Origin: Clavaria fumosa
Taxonomy: Eukaryota > Basidiomycota > Agaricomycetes > Agaricales > Clavariaceae
Direction: 5' to 3'
DNA length: 64,000 nt
Assembly (NCBI GenBank): GCA_951802425.1
Contig: OX637794.1
Coordinates: 930,001-994,000, forward strand
The notes under the pieces are model-generated. The model was given only the letters and a program-made list of their open reading frames with translations, did no database searches and had not been told where the DNA came from. Below are positions 42,798 through 51,346 of the stretch, piece by piece (position 1 is the first letter of the stretch; every line of letters starts with the position of its first letter). The position numbers and the translations under genes are program-made.

Positions 42798-44399
42798 CAG
42801 TGACTCACAAAACAGTTCCAATGTTTGGAACTTTTCAATTAATTAGAGTGTAGCTCATGAAGAAATTTAGATAGAATTATGAAAATGTTTATCAAAATGG
42901 GACACTATATAGGCCATAATCATACCAATTTTCAAAATACTTCATCCATGTTTGCCTGACATATGAACATTTTTCTTCAGGGGTATCATTGGAACAGTTT
43001 TGTTGCAGGTGGACTTTGGCTACCAAAGCATTAAATCTAGTATTTAGTGTAGCCCCCTTTTGCTTTGAGCACTGCCTGAATCCTCCTAGGCATGCTCTCA
43101 ATGAGTCTTTGACACTCTACTGTGTCAATCTTGTTCCACTCCTCCTCTACCCTCTCCCACATCCCCCCAGGTGCCCTCTCATACTCTCCCAGCTTTCTCT
43201 TCAGGTGACCCCACAAATGTTCAATTGGATTAAGGTCAGGAGACTGTGCTGGCCATGCAAGAACCTTCAGGCCATTCTCCTGGATCCATGTTTGTGCCTT
43301 TTTGCATTTGTGCTTAGGATCATTATCCTGCTGAAAGATGATGTCAGCTGGCAATTTGTCATAATACCTGATGCTGGCTTGGAGGTCTTCTTCCAAAATC
43401 TTGCAGTAAAGCTCCCCATCCATCCTCCCATCAATCCTGCATGCAAATCCAACTCCCTCCCACAGAATGCACCCCCACACCATCACAGACCCTCCACCAA
43501 ACTTGAGTGTTCCCTCAATAAGCCTATCATTCAAGCCCTCCCCAGCCCTTTTCCAAGCCCACTTCTTCCCATCTGAGCCCAGATGATTTATTTTGGTCTC
43601 ATCAGACCATACAACTCTCTTCCAGTCCTCCAAAGTCCAGTGGTGTGCCAAGGCAAAATCCAACCTCTCCTTTCTGTGCCTCTTGGAGAGAAGGGGCTTC
43701 TCCTTCTTCACCACAGCCTTCATACCTGCTTTCTTCAGGCTACGACGCACAGTCTGGGCAGAGAGAGGCTGGTTGGTGATGTTGGTAAGGGTTTTGGCCA
43801 CATCCACAGCAGTACTAGCCCTCCCAGAGCCAATAAGATGGACAGCATGGCAAATATTGGTGCTGGAAAGCTTAGCAGGGCAACCTCCAAGAGACTTAGA
43901 GAGGTGAGGGCGATGTTTAGAGCGAAGCCTAGAGATGCTGGAAAGGCCATGGCCAGTGGAGGATGCTATAGACCTAGTAGAGTGGCCAGCATCCAGCATA
44001 GAAAGTATTTGGTTTTGTCAGATGGTGTAAGTGGGTGCATGACCAAGTGTGGGGTGTCAACTGTACCAGAAGCCTTGTATATATACACCAGCATGGTCTG
44101 ATCATGTGACACTGTTGAAACAACATAAATATGCCCAAACAATCAACAAAGTCATATGATTCTGTCTATTTTATCATGTTAGTTTCACCTGCAACAAAAC
44201 TGTTCCAATGTCACCCCTTAAGAGAAATGCACATATCTCAGTGAAGGGTTACTGAAGAATTTTTAAAATTGGTACGATTATGGCCTATATAGTGTCCCAT
44301 TTGGATAAATATTTTCATAATTTTATCTAAATTTCTTCATGGGTTACACTCTAATTAATTGAAATGTTCCAAACATTGGAACAGTTTTGTGAGTCACTG
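42798..44399 (-). mobile_element. Tc1-type transposon, 1602 bp, ~215-bp inverted repeats
   Basis: The ends are CAGTGACTCACAAAAC...GTTTTGTGAGTCACTG, with TA on both sides (42,796-42,797 and 44,400-44,401). It is inserted in a minisatellite unit (GCTTGCACA-TA-TATTAGC). The inverted repeats are imperfect and about 215 bp. The outer 15 bp match the fold-back element at 20,750. Confidence 0.9.
43037..43999 (-). CDS. Tc1-type DD34E transposase, nearly complete, 320 aa
   Basis: A single frame with an N-terminal helix-turn-helix region (Leu-Asp-Ala-Gly-His-Ser-Thr-Arg-Ser-Ile) and a second HTH (Thr-Asn-Gln-Pro-Leu-Ser-Ala-Gln-Thr-Val). Catalytic residues are the Asp of Trp-Ser-Asp-Glu-Thr, the Asp of Gln-Gln-Asp-Asn-Asp-Pro-Lys-His, and Glu 35 residues later in Asn-Pro-Ile-Glu-His-Leu-Trp, giving DD34E. 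The family normally starts about 15 residues earlier. An upstream ATG near 44,032 opens a fitting segment (Met-His-Pro-Leu-Thr-Pro-Ser-Asp) but is one base out of frame, so either the start is the ATG at 43,999 or one indel has shifted the N-terminus. Cut-and-paste transposition at TA is family knowledge. Confidence 0.85.
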   Translation of the reverse strand: MLDAGHSTRSIASSTGHGLSSISRLRSKHRPHLSKSLGGCPAKLSSTNICHAVHLIGSGRASTAVDVAKTLTNITNQPLSAQTVRRSLKKAGMKAVVKKEKPLLSKRHRKERLDFALAHHWTLEDWKRVVWSDETKINHLGSDGKKWAWKRAGEGLNDRLIEGTLKFGGGSVMVWGCILWEGVGFACRIDGRMDGELYCKILEEDLQASIRYYDKLPADIIFQQDNDPKHKCKKAQTWIQENGLKVLAWPAQSPDLNPIEHLWGHLKRKLGEYERAPGGMWERVEEEWNKIDTVECQRLIESMPRRIQAVLKAKGGYTKY

Positions 44400-44934
44400 T
44401 ATATTAGCATAATTCTGCACACATTTGCATAAGCTTGCACATATATTAGCATAAGCTTGCACAAATATGCATAAGCTTGCACATACATTAGCATAATTCT
44501 GCACAAATTTGCATAGGCTTGCACATATAATAGCATAATCCTGCACAAATCAGCATAAGCTTGCACATAAATTAGCATAATTCTGCACAAATTTGCATAG
44601 GCTTGCACATATAATAGCATAATTCTGCACAAATTTGCATAGGCTTGCACATATAATAGCATAATTCTGCACAAATCAGCATAAGCTTGCACATATATTA
44701 GCATACATTTGCACACACAGGGCCAATATTGACACATGTGCCCATGCATGGACACATATGCACATTCATGGATGCTCATGCCCATGCATGTAAATGAATG
44801 GGCACACATGTACACAGATGGACATGTGTGTACATACATGTCCATGCATGTCCATACATGCACACATGTGTGCATGCATGTCTGGAAGCATAATTTACCA
44901 AAGATATGAATTTTGTCCAGTTTGGTCCTTCATA
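44400..44934. repeat. minisatellite and right inverted-repeat arm of the 6-kb element
   Basis: Reverse complement of the left arm: first the 42-bp units (GCACATAATAGCATAATTCT type), then the CATGCATG-rich part, then the end CCAGTTTGGTCCTTCATA at 44,934, followed by GTAAAAG at 44,935-44,941. Confidence 0.8.
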
Positions 44935-45004
44935 GTAAAAGGCTTTGCTATACACTTATTCTAGTGTCTCAGCAATTTCCTTGCTCTTTTTATCATCACT
45001 ACGC

Positions 45005-45911
45005 TGTAAGGATAATATGCGGTTTGAACATAGAAACATGACAGATACCGATCATCCGGATATTTCGGGATCCAAGGCAATCGCATCCGATACGATCCGA
45101 TAACAATCCGACACCATCCGATAACGACCGATACTTATCCGACATCGGACTCTCCGGTCTCCAACTCCCCGTAAAGATCACAGCCCGCAGGTCTCACACA
45201 CCGCCCACGCCTTTCTATTTCATCACTCCAGCATGGTCAGCGCTCGACATACTCATTATTCCATTCCCATTCCTTTATTTCATATAACATGCTGTAAATT
45301 TCATATTGTGATCCCTTTCAACCATTCAATCATTTGAATGTTTCCAACCCTTTGCAGTACTTTGCCCATTGTTCCTAATACCCCTTTGCTGTACCAGCCC
45401 CACTTTCCTTCAGTTTACGAGCAGTCCGGACATGTGCTACTCATCGGACATTTCATTCCTCCGAGCTACTCAATTCTCTTGTGATATAACTCCCTCATGT
45501 AACCCTTCACGCGACATGGCGCTGTGCCATATGTTTTCCGGACATTTCCATACATTCCAATTTGCTGTACTTACAGAACTGTACTTAAGCACACTTCGGA
45601 CTATACGGAAATCCAGCCTTTTTAACACCCACATCGTGCTGCGATTTTTAGCAAGCTCACCTTTTGTCGTACCTATTGATCCGCTGGCCTTCATCGTCGC
45701 CGGCCCCTCGAACCTTCGATCCAAACATCGGACTCTATCGGATCCGATACCGGATACTCCAGACAACGTATATTTTCACTCTCTGAACCTTTTGCACTCA
45801 ACCTCCATATCCTCCAAGGTTCTGTCTAGTATACCCGTTGTGCAATAAGACCCCCTGAAGAACCCGGCCGCGAACATCTATTTGCAGCCAACACCTGTAC
45901 AGCCTACTACA
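45005..45911 (+). repeat. 5' LTR of copy A, 907 bp
   Basis: Begins TGTAAGGATAATATGCGG and ends GTACAGCCTACTACA. It is rich in ATCCGATA-type motifs in both orientations (45,060-45,145). The 3' LTR at 63,907 starts with the same bases apart from GCGG/GCAG. Confidence 0.85.
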
Positions 45912-46300
45912 ATTTTGGAGCCCACCGCAAGGGGGTCGTAACAACGTCTTCACTACAGCCTTCAAGGATTCCCAGAGGCTCCTCCGCTTTCCAGCCTCGA
46001 CGCTCCGAACGTCTGAGAAGTCGAAACCCGGATCGAATCACAGAACCACCACACTCCGAACCTCCCGGAGAAGTAATTGAAACTTCCCACTTTCTTCCAT
46101 CGGACATTCCCAGTATTTCATCCATTGTTTACTCCCACACAAGCTTTGCCACCCCGGTTACCTCATTACCACAGATCTTCGAAGAACCACACTCACCGCT
46201 CACACCACTACCCCTCAAACTGAACACCTTACAATTTCCAACTGACAAACCACAGAATCCTCTCGACGCCGTACAAGAACTTCCTCACGCAGCAATACCA
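45912..46300 (+). other. primer-binding site and AUG-less open 5' extension of gag, copy A
   Basis: The candidate primer site TGGAGCCCACCGC lies four bases after the LTR. From there to the gag ATG at 46,301 the gag frame is open with no ATG, and its translation is conserved in copy B (Ile-Pro-Ser-Ile-Ser-Ser-Ile-Val-Tyr-Ser-His-Thr-Ser-Phe in A). It may be translated from a non-AUG start or be a coding relic. Confidence 0.5.
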
Positions 46301-48298
46301 ATGGCCAACCAACCGAGATATCCGCTCCATGGCGCTCATGGGGCCCCCGCCTTTGACGGAGTACCAACCCATCTCAACCGGTATTTCGAGGACATCGACA
46401 TCGTACTCACCAGCATTAATCCAGATGTTCCGGAAGCCGATTTAATTCGGTATGCAAAGCACTACCTCGACACAGACACATGTCTCCTCTGGGAGACCCT
46501 CACACCAGCCCCAGACCCGGTATGGACCTGGGAAACCTTCAAAGCGGCTGTCCGACGCCTTTATCCAGGCTCCGATGGCGGTCGTTTGTTTTCTGTCGCC
46601 GACTTGGACCGTTTCATATCAGACTCGGCCCAAAAAGGGGTTTACACATGCGCAGAACACGGAGAATATTACCGGGACTTTCTCCGGATCACTTCGCACC
46701 TGATCACCTCCCAACGTATGTCTACAAATGACAGAAACCGGCTTTACATCCTCGGATTTGGGGATCATACTAGGCGCCGGATCGAGAGCCGGCTCGCGAT
46801 TATACTACCTAATCACCATCCGGAGGACCCATACCCGATGAATGAGGTTCACGCCGCAGCCGAATTTCTACTCTCCTCAATGTCCCCGCACTCCGTAACA
46901 ACTGATCAATTCTCCGGACCTATCCGCTTCGCATCCGCAGCCCCCAGGAGAGAAACGAAACCAGTGATCAAGAAGGAAGAATTTGATATGTCCGCAGCCT
47001 TGGCAACATTCGCCTCCACAATGGCTCGCATCGAATCAATTTTATCAGCCCAGTCTCTCGAACAGGCAAAACGTTCTGCTCCTCGGACGACGAATTCCCC
47101 TGCAGGCCGGACGTGTAATTTCTGTTCGGAACCAGGTCATTTTATTAGTGCCTGTCCGAAGGCCCTCGAATACATCAAGTCCGGTAAATGTATACGGAAC
47201 ACCGAAGGCAGAATTTGCCTTCCCTCCGGACGATACTTGCCAGGCACTATTGTGGGAAATAACCTATCAGAGCGCTTTGACAAGTACTACACCACCTACC
47301 AATCCCAGAATACGCAACCGGCAACAACCGCGGTATTTGAAGCACAGCCGATCGGACCATCCGCTCACCCCCCAGACATGGAAGACGAATCGGAAGAAGA
47401 AGATAACGAGACGACCGCGTTGGAAAACATGGTCCACACCTTTGCAAACGATGTGGCAAAGAAAGTAGATAAGGGCAAAAGGAAAGCACCCACACCCAGG
47501 AATAACGATCCACAGCCATCTAGGTTACCTCCTCCGCCCGCCGCTGTCATTACCTTGCCTCCGGTCATGCGCCCATCGAAGCTGGAAAGAATCGAACAAT
47601 CCGACATCCAGTATCATTACCAAGCTCCGATAGAAAATCCAGTAACCGTTCAACAAGTTTTCGATCGCACACTCGACATTCCGGTCCGTGTGACACCCCG
47701 TGAATTACTCGCCATTTCCGGAGACGTCCACAAAAAGATGAAGGATATGGTTACCACCCGCCCAGTTCCGGTCACCGCATCTGTCGTACAGGATACGCTC
47801 TACACAAACGTTACAACCCCGGACACCTCCGATCTTGTCGTAGCTGTCGATGCCGCTCCGCTCCGCATCGTAGAAGGCATATTGGATAGCCGGATCACCG
47901 CGGAGTGCTTGCTCGATCAAGGCAGCTCGATCGTGGCAATGCAAAGAGACGTTTGGGAGAAGCTCGGTAATCTGCTGCACTCCGAGCGCGTAATTCATAT
48001 GGAGTCCTCACACGGTACCATCGCCCCGACACTTGGACTGATAAAGAACTTTCCCTTGCAGATCGGTCCATGCACGTTTCATGTCCAAATGCAGGTCGCC
48101 GATACCCTACCTTGCGAGGTCCTCGTCGGACGCCCGTTCTTTATGCTTACCGGCTCCCAAACTATCGACCATCCTCATGGTGCCCAAGACCTGATCCTGA
48201 ACGATCCGAACACTGGAGAAAGGATCATCGTACCGACAAAGGAGCGAATCCCGATCCGGAAGAACCTCAAACTTCAGAAACCGCATCCGGATTTTTGA
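46301..48298 (+). CDS. gag with C-terminal aspartic protease, copy A, 665 aa
   Basis: The ATG at 46,301 opens a capsid-like region. A CCHC knuckle C-x2-C-x4-H-x4-C (CNFCSEPGHFISAC) is near residue 270. An acidic Glu/Asp stretch and a Lys-rich Lys-Gly-Lys-Arg-Lys follow. The protease core near residue 546 is Leu-Leu-Asp-Gln-Gly-Ser-Ser, with Gln where most retropepsins have Ser or Thr; copy B is the same. A Val-Gly-Arg-Pro-Phe-Phe segment follows. The frame ends in TGA at 48,296-48,298, which overlaps an ATG of the pol frame (TGATG). Confidence 0.9.
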   Translation: MANQPRYPLHGAHGAPAFDGVPTHLNRYFEDIDIVLTSINPDVPEADLIRYAKHYLDTDTCLLWETLTPAPDPVWTWETFKAAVRRLYPGSDGGRLFSVADLDRFISDSAQKGVYTCAEHGEYYRDFLRITSHLITSQRMSTNDRNRLYILGFGDHTRRRIESRLAIILPNHHPEDPYPMNEVHAAAEFLLSSMSPHSVTTDQFSGPIRFASAAPRRETKPVIKKEEFDMSAALATFASTMARIESILSAQSLEQAKRSAPRTTNSPAGRTCNFCSEPGHFISACPKALEYIKSGKCIRNTEGRICLPSGRYLPGTIVGNNLSERFDKYYTTYQSQNTQPATTAVFEAQPIGPSAHPPDMEDESEEEDNETTALENMVHTFANDVAKKVDKGKRKAPTPRNNDPQPSRLPPPPAAVITLPPVMRPSKLERIEQSDIQYHYQAPIENPVTVQQVFDRTLDIPVRVTPRELLAISGDVHKKMKDMVTTRPVPVTASVVQDTLYTNVTTPDTSDLVVAVDAAPLRIVEGILDSRITAECLLDQGSSIVAMQRDVWEKLGNLLHSERVIHMESSHGTIAPTLGLIKNFPLQIGPCTFHVQMQVADTLPCEVLVGRPFFMLTGSQTIDHPHGAQDLILNDPNTGERIIVPTKERIPIRKNLKLQKPHPDF

Positions 48299-48505
48299 TG
48301 GCTGGAGCCTTGATTATCCGCAAATCTACGGACTCACCTCTGGTCGATGCGGACACGGAACCTGTACCCAAATACGAGACTCCAGCCATCTTTTCTACTT
48401 CCGTTCAAAATTTCTCATCGTCTTCCCTTGTAAATTTAGCACCTCCCGATCCCATTCCCAGTATCAGTTTCTCGGACGTTTCTCTTGATTCCGTTGATTC
48501 CCCGG
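48298..48505 (+). CDS. pol N-terminus, copy A (first part of split gene)
   Basis: From the overlapping ATG at 48,298 (-1 frame relative to gag), about 69 codons to the insertion point of copy B. It ends with the segment Asp-Ser-Val-Asp-Ser-Pro, resumed at 58,388. Confidence 0.8.
48502..48505. repeat. target duplication of copy B, left (CCGG)
   Basis: CCGG here and CCAG at 58,384-58,387 flank copy B. Removing the insert and one copy restores the Asp-Ser-Pro-Val-Ala-Ile frame of pol. Confidence 0.7.
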
Positions 48506-49423
48506 TGTAGTGGGTATTACGGTTCTTGCTGCAACTGCTTGATTACAGTCAAGTCCTTCAGGGGTTCCTGTAAGGCGTTAGAGATTCACCAAACACCCTT
48601 GAGGATGTGGAGTATGAATTCAAAATGTGTGAGAAATAGAAATATACGGTGTCCGGGATATTCTGCTATGTGTCCGATAAAATCCGATAAGGATGGTGCG
48701 ATAAGACGAAGGGCCGGCAACGACGGAGGCCAGCGGATCGAAGGTTGCGACGACGGGTGAGCTTAGGTGAGGTTTCTAACAGAGAGAAGGGGTTTAGAAA
48801 GCTGTATTTCAGAGAGGTCCGGAGTGTACTTAAGTACAGTTCTGTAAGTACAGCAAATTGGAATGTACGGAAATGTCCGGAAAACACATGGAACAGCGCC
48901 ATGTCGCGTGAAGGGTTACATGAAGGAGTTATATCACAAGGGAAATGAGTAGCTCGGAGGAATGAAATGTCCGATAACTAGCAAATGTCCGGACCGCTCA
49001 TAAACTGAAGGAAAGTGGGGCTGGTACAGCAAAGGGGTACTAAGAACAATGGACAAGGTACTGCAAAGGGTTTGAAACGTTTAAACGATTGAATGGTTGA
49101 AAGGGATCATAATATGAAATTTACAGCATGGTATATGAAATAAAGGAATGGGAATGGAATAGTGTGTATGTCGAGCGCTGACCGTGCTGGAGAGGTGAAA
49201 TAGAGAGGCGTGGGCGGTGTGTGAGAGCGGTGGGCTGTGATCGTCACGGGGGATTGAAGACCGAAGTGTCCGACATCGGACATGTATCGGATACTATCGG
49301 TCGTTATCGGACGGTGTCGGATCGTTATCGGTTCGTATCGCACGTAATTTCTTTGGATCGCAAAACATCCGGATAGTCGGTATCTGTCATGTTTCCGTGT
49401 TTAGATCGCATATGGTCCTTACA
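48506..49423 (-). repeat. 3' LTR of copy B, 918 bp
   Basis: In minus orientation it starts TGTAAGGACCATATGCG and ends CCCACTACA. Against the 5' LTR the visible difference is a 2-base indel (GGGGGATTG against GGGGATG). Confidence 0.9.
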
Positions 49424-49438
49424 TTCTCCCGGGGGCTG
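49424..49438 (-). other. polypurine tract of copy B
   Basis: On the minus strand the LTR is preceded by CAGCCCCCGGGAGAA, the same as before the 3' LTR of copy A (63,892-63,906). The GGGAGAA end is the likely plus-strand DNA primer. Confidence 0.55.
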
Positions 49439-49580
49439 AAAATGCAACCGCCCTCGGTTGCAACCAAACAAGGCCAAATAACGGTTTGTTGATCGTGAAG
49501 TACGCGTCGTGTGGGTGCACATAGGTCCAAACACACCCTTGTGTTTTCTCCAGCGACAGCAACACGTCAACTCTCCGACA

Positions 49581-51133
49581 ATGGAAAACTTCGATTCTTC
49601 AATCTTTCGAAACGCAGTCCAGGCGATGACCGAGGCGCAGGCCATGGCGCCGGGCGAGGAGTTGCCGGATCGGGGGCAGGATGGAGAGTGCGCGGAGTGG
49701 GTGGGGACGTATGCGGGTGACGCGGTGCGTGAACGAGAATCTTTCGTACTTTTTTTTGTATCGCACTGACGACGTTTTTAGGACGATTTTCTTGCCGGAT
49801 ATGTGGCAGCGATCGACGACGACGTGGAGGTGGACGAGGGACTCGTCCGGGTCGCGCGAAGGCTCAAGAAGTGGCGGAAGCTCCGCGGGGACGAGTGGTC
49901 CGCTGAGCGGACGAGAAGGCGGGAGGAGGTCGAGGCCGAGAAACAGCGCACGAGCGAGGAGAGGGCGGCTACTGAGCGGGCCGCAGCAGAGGCGGAGGCG
50001 GAGGAGAGGCGGGCGGAGGCGGCGAGGGCTGCCGAGAAGAGGGCGCGCCTTGCCCGGGCGCGCTTAATTGTCGTATGTGACAGCGACGACGAGGGCGAGG
50101 CGGCGGCGGCGGCAACAACGACGACGACGGGAGCGGCGGAGTCCGGTGCAGCGGCGGTAACAACGACGACGATATCACCGGACGCCGGAGAGCTGCGTGT
50201 GGACGAGGTGGCGGCAGGGGAGGATCCGGACGGTCATCGGACCGTGTGGGGAACCGACGGGGTGACGCCCGTCGGTGTTATCGAGGCGGCGGCGGTGAGT
50301 GCGGTGGCCGGGGGAGGCGAGCAGTCGGTGGAGGAGCCGATGTTCGTGCACCGGGACGGTGCGCGGATGATGGCGACTCCGGTGTGGGTGGAGATCGCGA
50401 GGCGGAAGGCAGCGGAGCGAGGGCGAGGGAGGAGAGGCGGGGCGAAGAGCGACATAGAGTCCCGGGCTGCGCGGCAGCCTGGAGATAAGGTGAGTGGTTA
50501 ATTAAGATATGTGAGGCTTTTTCGACATCTGATATAATGATTAGGAGCACGTTCCGGGGTGCAAGGAGTGCACCCGGAAGTGGCGGGCGTGCTACGGAGT
50601 GGAGGGGATAGCGTGCCGGTGGTGCCGGACGTATAAGGTATCGTGCAGTCTGTCGGCTGTGCGAGGTAAGTGGTATTCTTTTTATTTTTCATGATGAGAC
50701 AAATGATAGGTGTGTTTCAGGAGCGAAAACAGAGAGAGCGGCGGTGTCCGGAACGGAAGGTATGTCGAGAAGGTATCGGGTCCGCATTTGCTAACGTATC
50801 GGAACAGGTCCGAAGGCGGCGGGAGCGAGCGGAAGTAAGAGGCCGAGGCGAGGTGCGACGCGGGTACCGGTTCGCGAGGAGACGACGCCGGAGGAGGAGG
50901 ACGAGATTGAGGAGGATACCAGTGTGGAGCTGGTGGAGGAGCCGCCGGCAAAGAAGAAGAAGGCGGAGGCGGGACCAAGTCGGAAGGGTAAGGAGCGGGA
51001 GGTGGCGCGAGGGGTGTCCGGGAGGGAGGCGCTCGATAGGGCGCTGGAGATGATGGAGAGGGGGGCGGACCAGGTGAAGGCCGGAGCGGAGCTGCTCCGG
51101 ATGCTCCTCCTTGGCGAGTCGTCCTCTAAGTAA
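49581..51133 (+). CDS. antisense accessory gene of copy B: Zn(II)2Cys6-type, coiled-coil protein, five exons, 445 aa
   Basis: Exons: 49,581-49,724, 49,782-50,489, 50,545-50,665, 50,721-50,759 and 50,808-51,133, with GT...AG introns of 48-57 bases. It runs opposite to gag-pol, converging on pol with 213 bases between stops and starting just inside the 3' LTR. Residues ~70-140 are Arg/Glu/Ala-rich, coiled-coil-like. A Thr/Ala-rich stretch follows. Exon 3 carries C290-x2-C293-x6-C300-x7-C308-x2-C311-x6-C318, the spacing of a fungal Zn(II)2Cys6 DNA-binding cluster with basic residues between the first cysteines. Then come a basic Lys-Arg-Pro-Arg-Arg patch, an acidic run, a Lys4 patch, and a C-terminal amphipathic helix ending Leu-Leu-Arg-Met-Leu-Leu-Leu. 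Copy A has the same five exons with lengths differing by multiples of three. Likely nuclear; a transcription-factor or chromatin role is inference. Confidence 0.8.
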
Positions 51134-51346
51134 ATATTTTGTTTTTGTTTTTATATATGTTTTTCTTTTTCTATTTGGTATGGTATGTCGTGTGGGATAA
51201 GTGAGGAATGTGAGAATGTGAGAAAATGGTTGAAAGAACGTCGGGTATAAAGTTTGGACTTGTCCGAATTTTTTTTTTTTTTTTTTTTGACGGTGTGAAT
51301 CAATGTGAAGTATAGAAAAATGAAGGATATGATGGAGAAAAAATAC
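51134..51346. other. convergent 3' regions of pol and the antisense gene, copy B
   Basis: 213 bases with a ~19-T run at about 51,270-51,288. The shared 3' region may let the two transcripts overlap. Confidence 0.4.

Larger units (their letters stand above)
38927..44934. mobile_element. 6-kb element with long inverted repeats built on a minisatellite
   Basis: The left end TATGAAGGACCAAACTGG is the reverse complement of the right end. The arms continue inward for about 230 bp of CATGCATG-rich sequence into a tandem array of 42-bp units, roughly 39,140-39,390 on the left and 44,400-44,720 plus 42,690-42,797 on the right. GTAAAAG flanks both outer ends. The interior carries a dispersed repeat, a gag fragment, a gypsy LTR and a Tc1 element. 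No transposase that could move the whole unit is seen, so it is probably non-autonomous. Confidence 0.65.

Noticed and set aside
48666..48902. Identical 78-codon minus-strand ORFs at 48,666-48,902 and 57,628-57,864
   Set aside because: Both lie within the two LTRs of copy B, so identity reflects LTR duplication and not gene conservation.
49681..50067. Arg-rich overlapping frames at 49,681-50,067 and 50,670-51,053
   Set aside because: They are alternative frames of the GC-rich antisense accessory gene; the chosen frame is continuous through introns and conserved in copy A.
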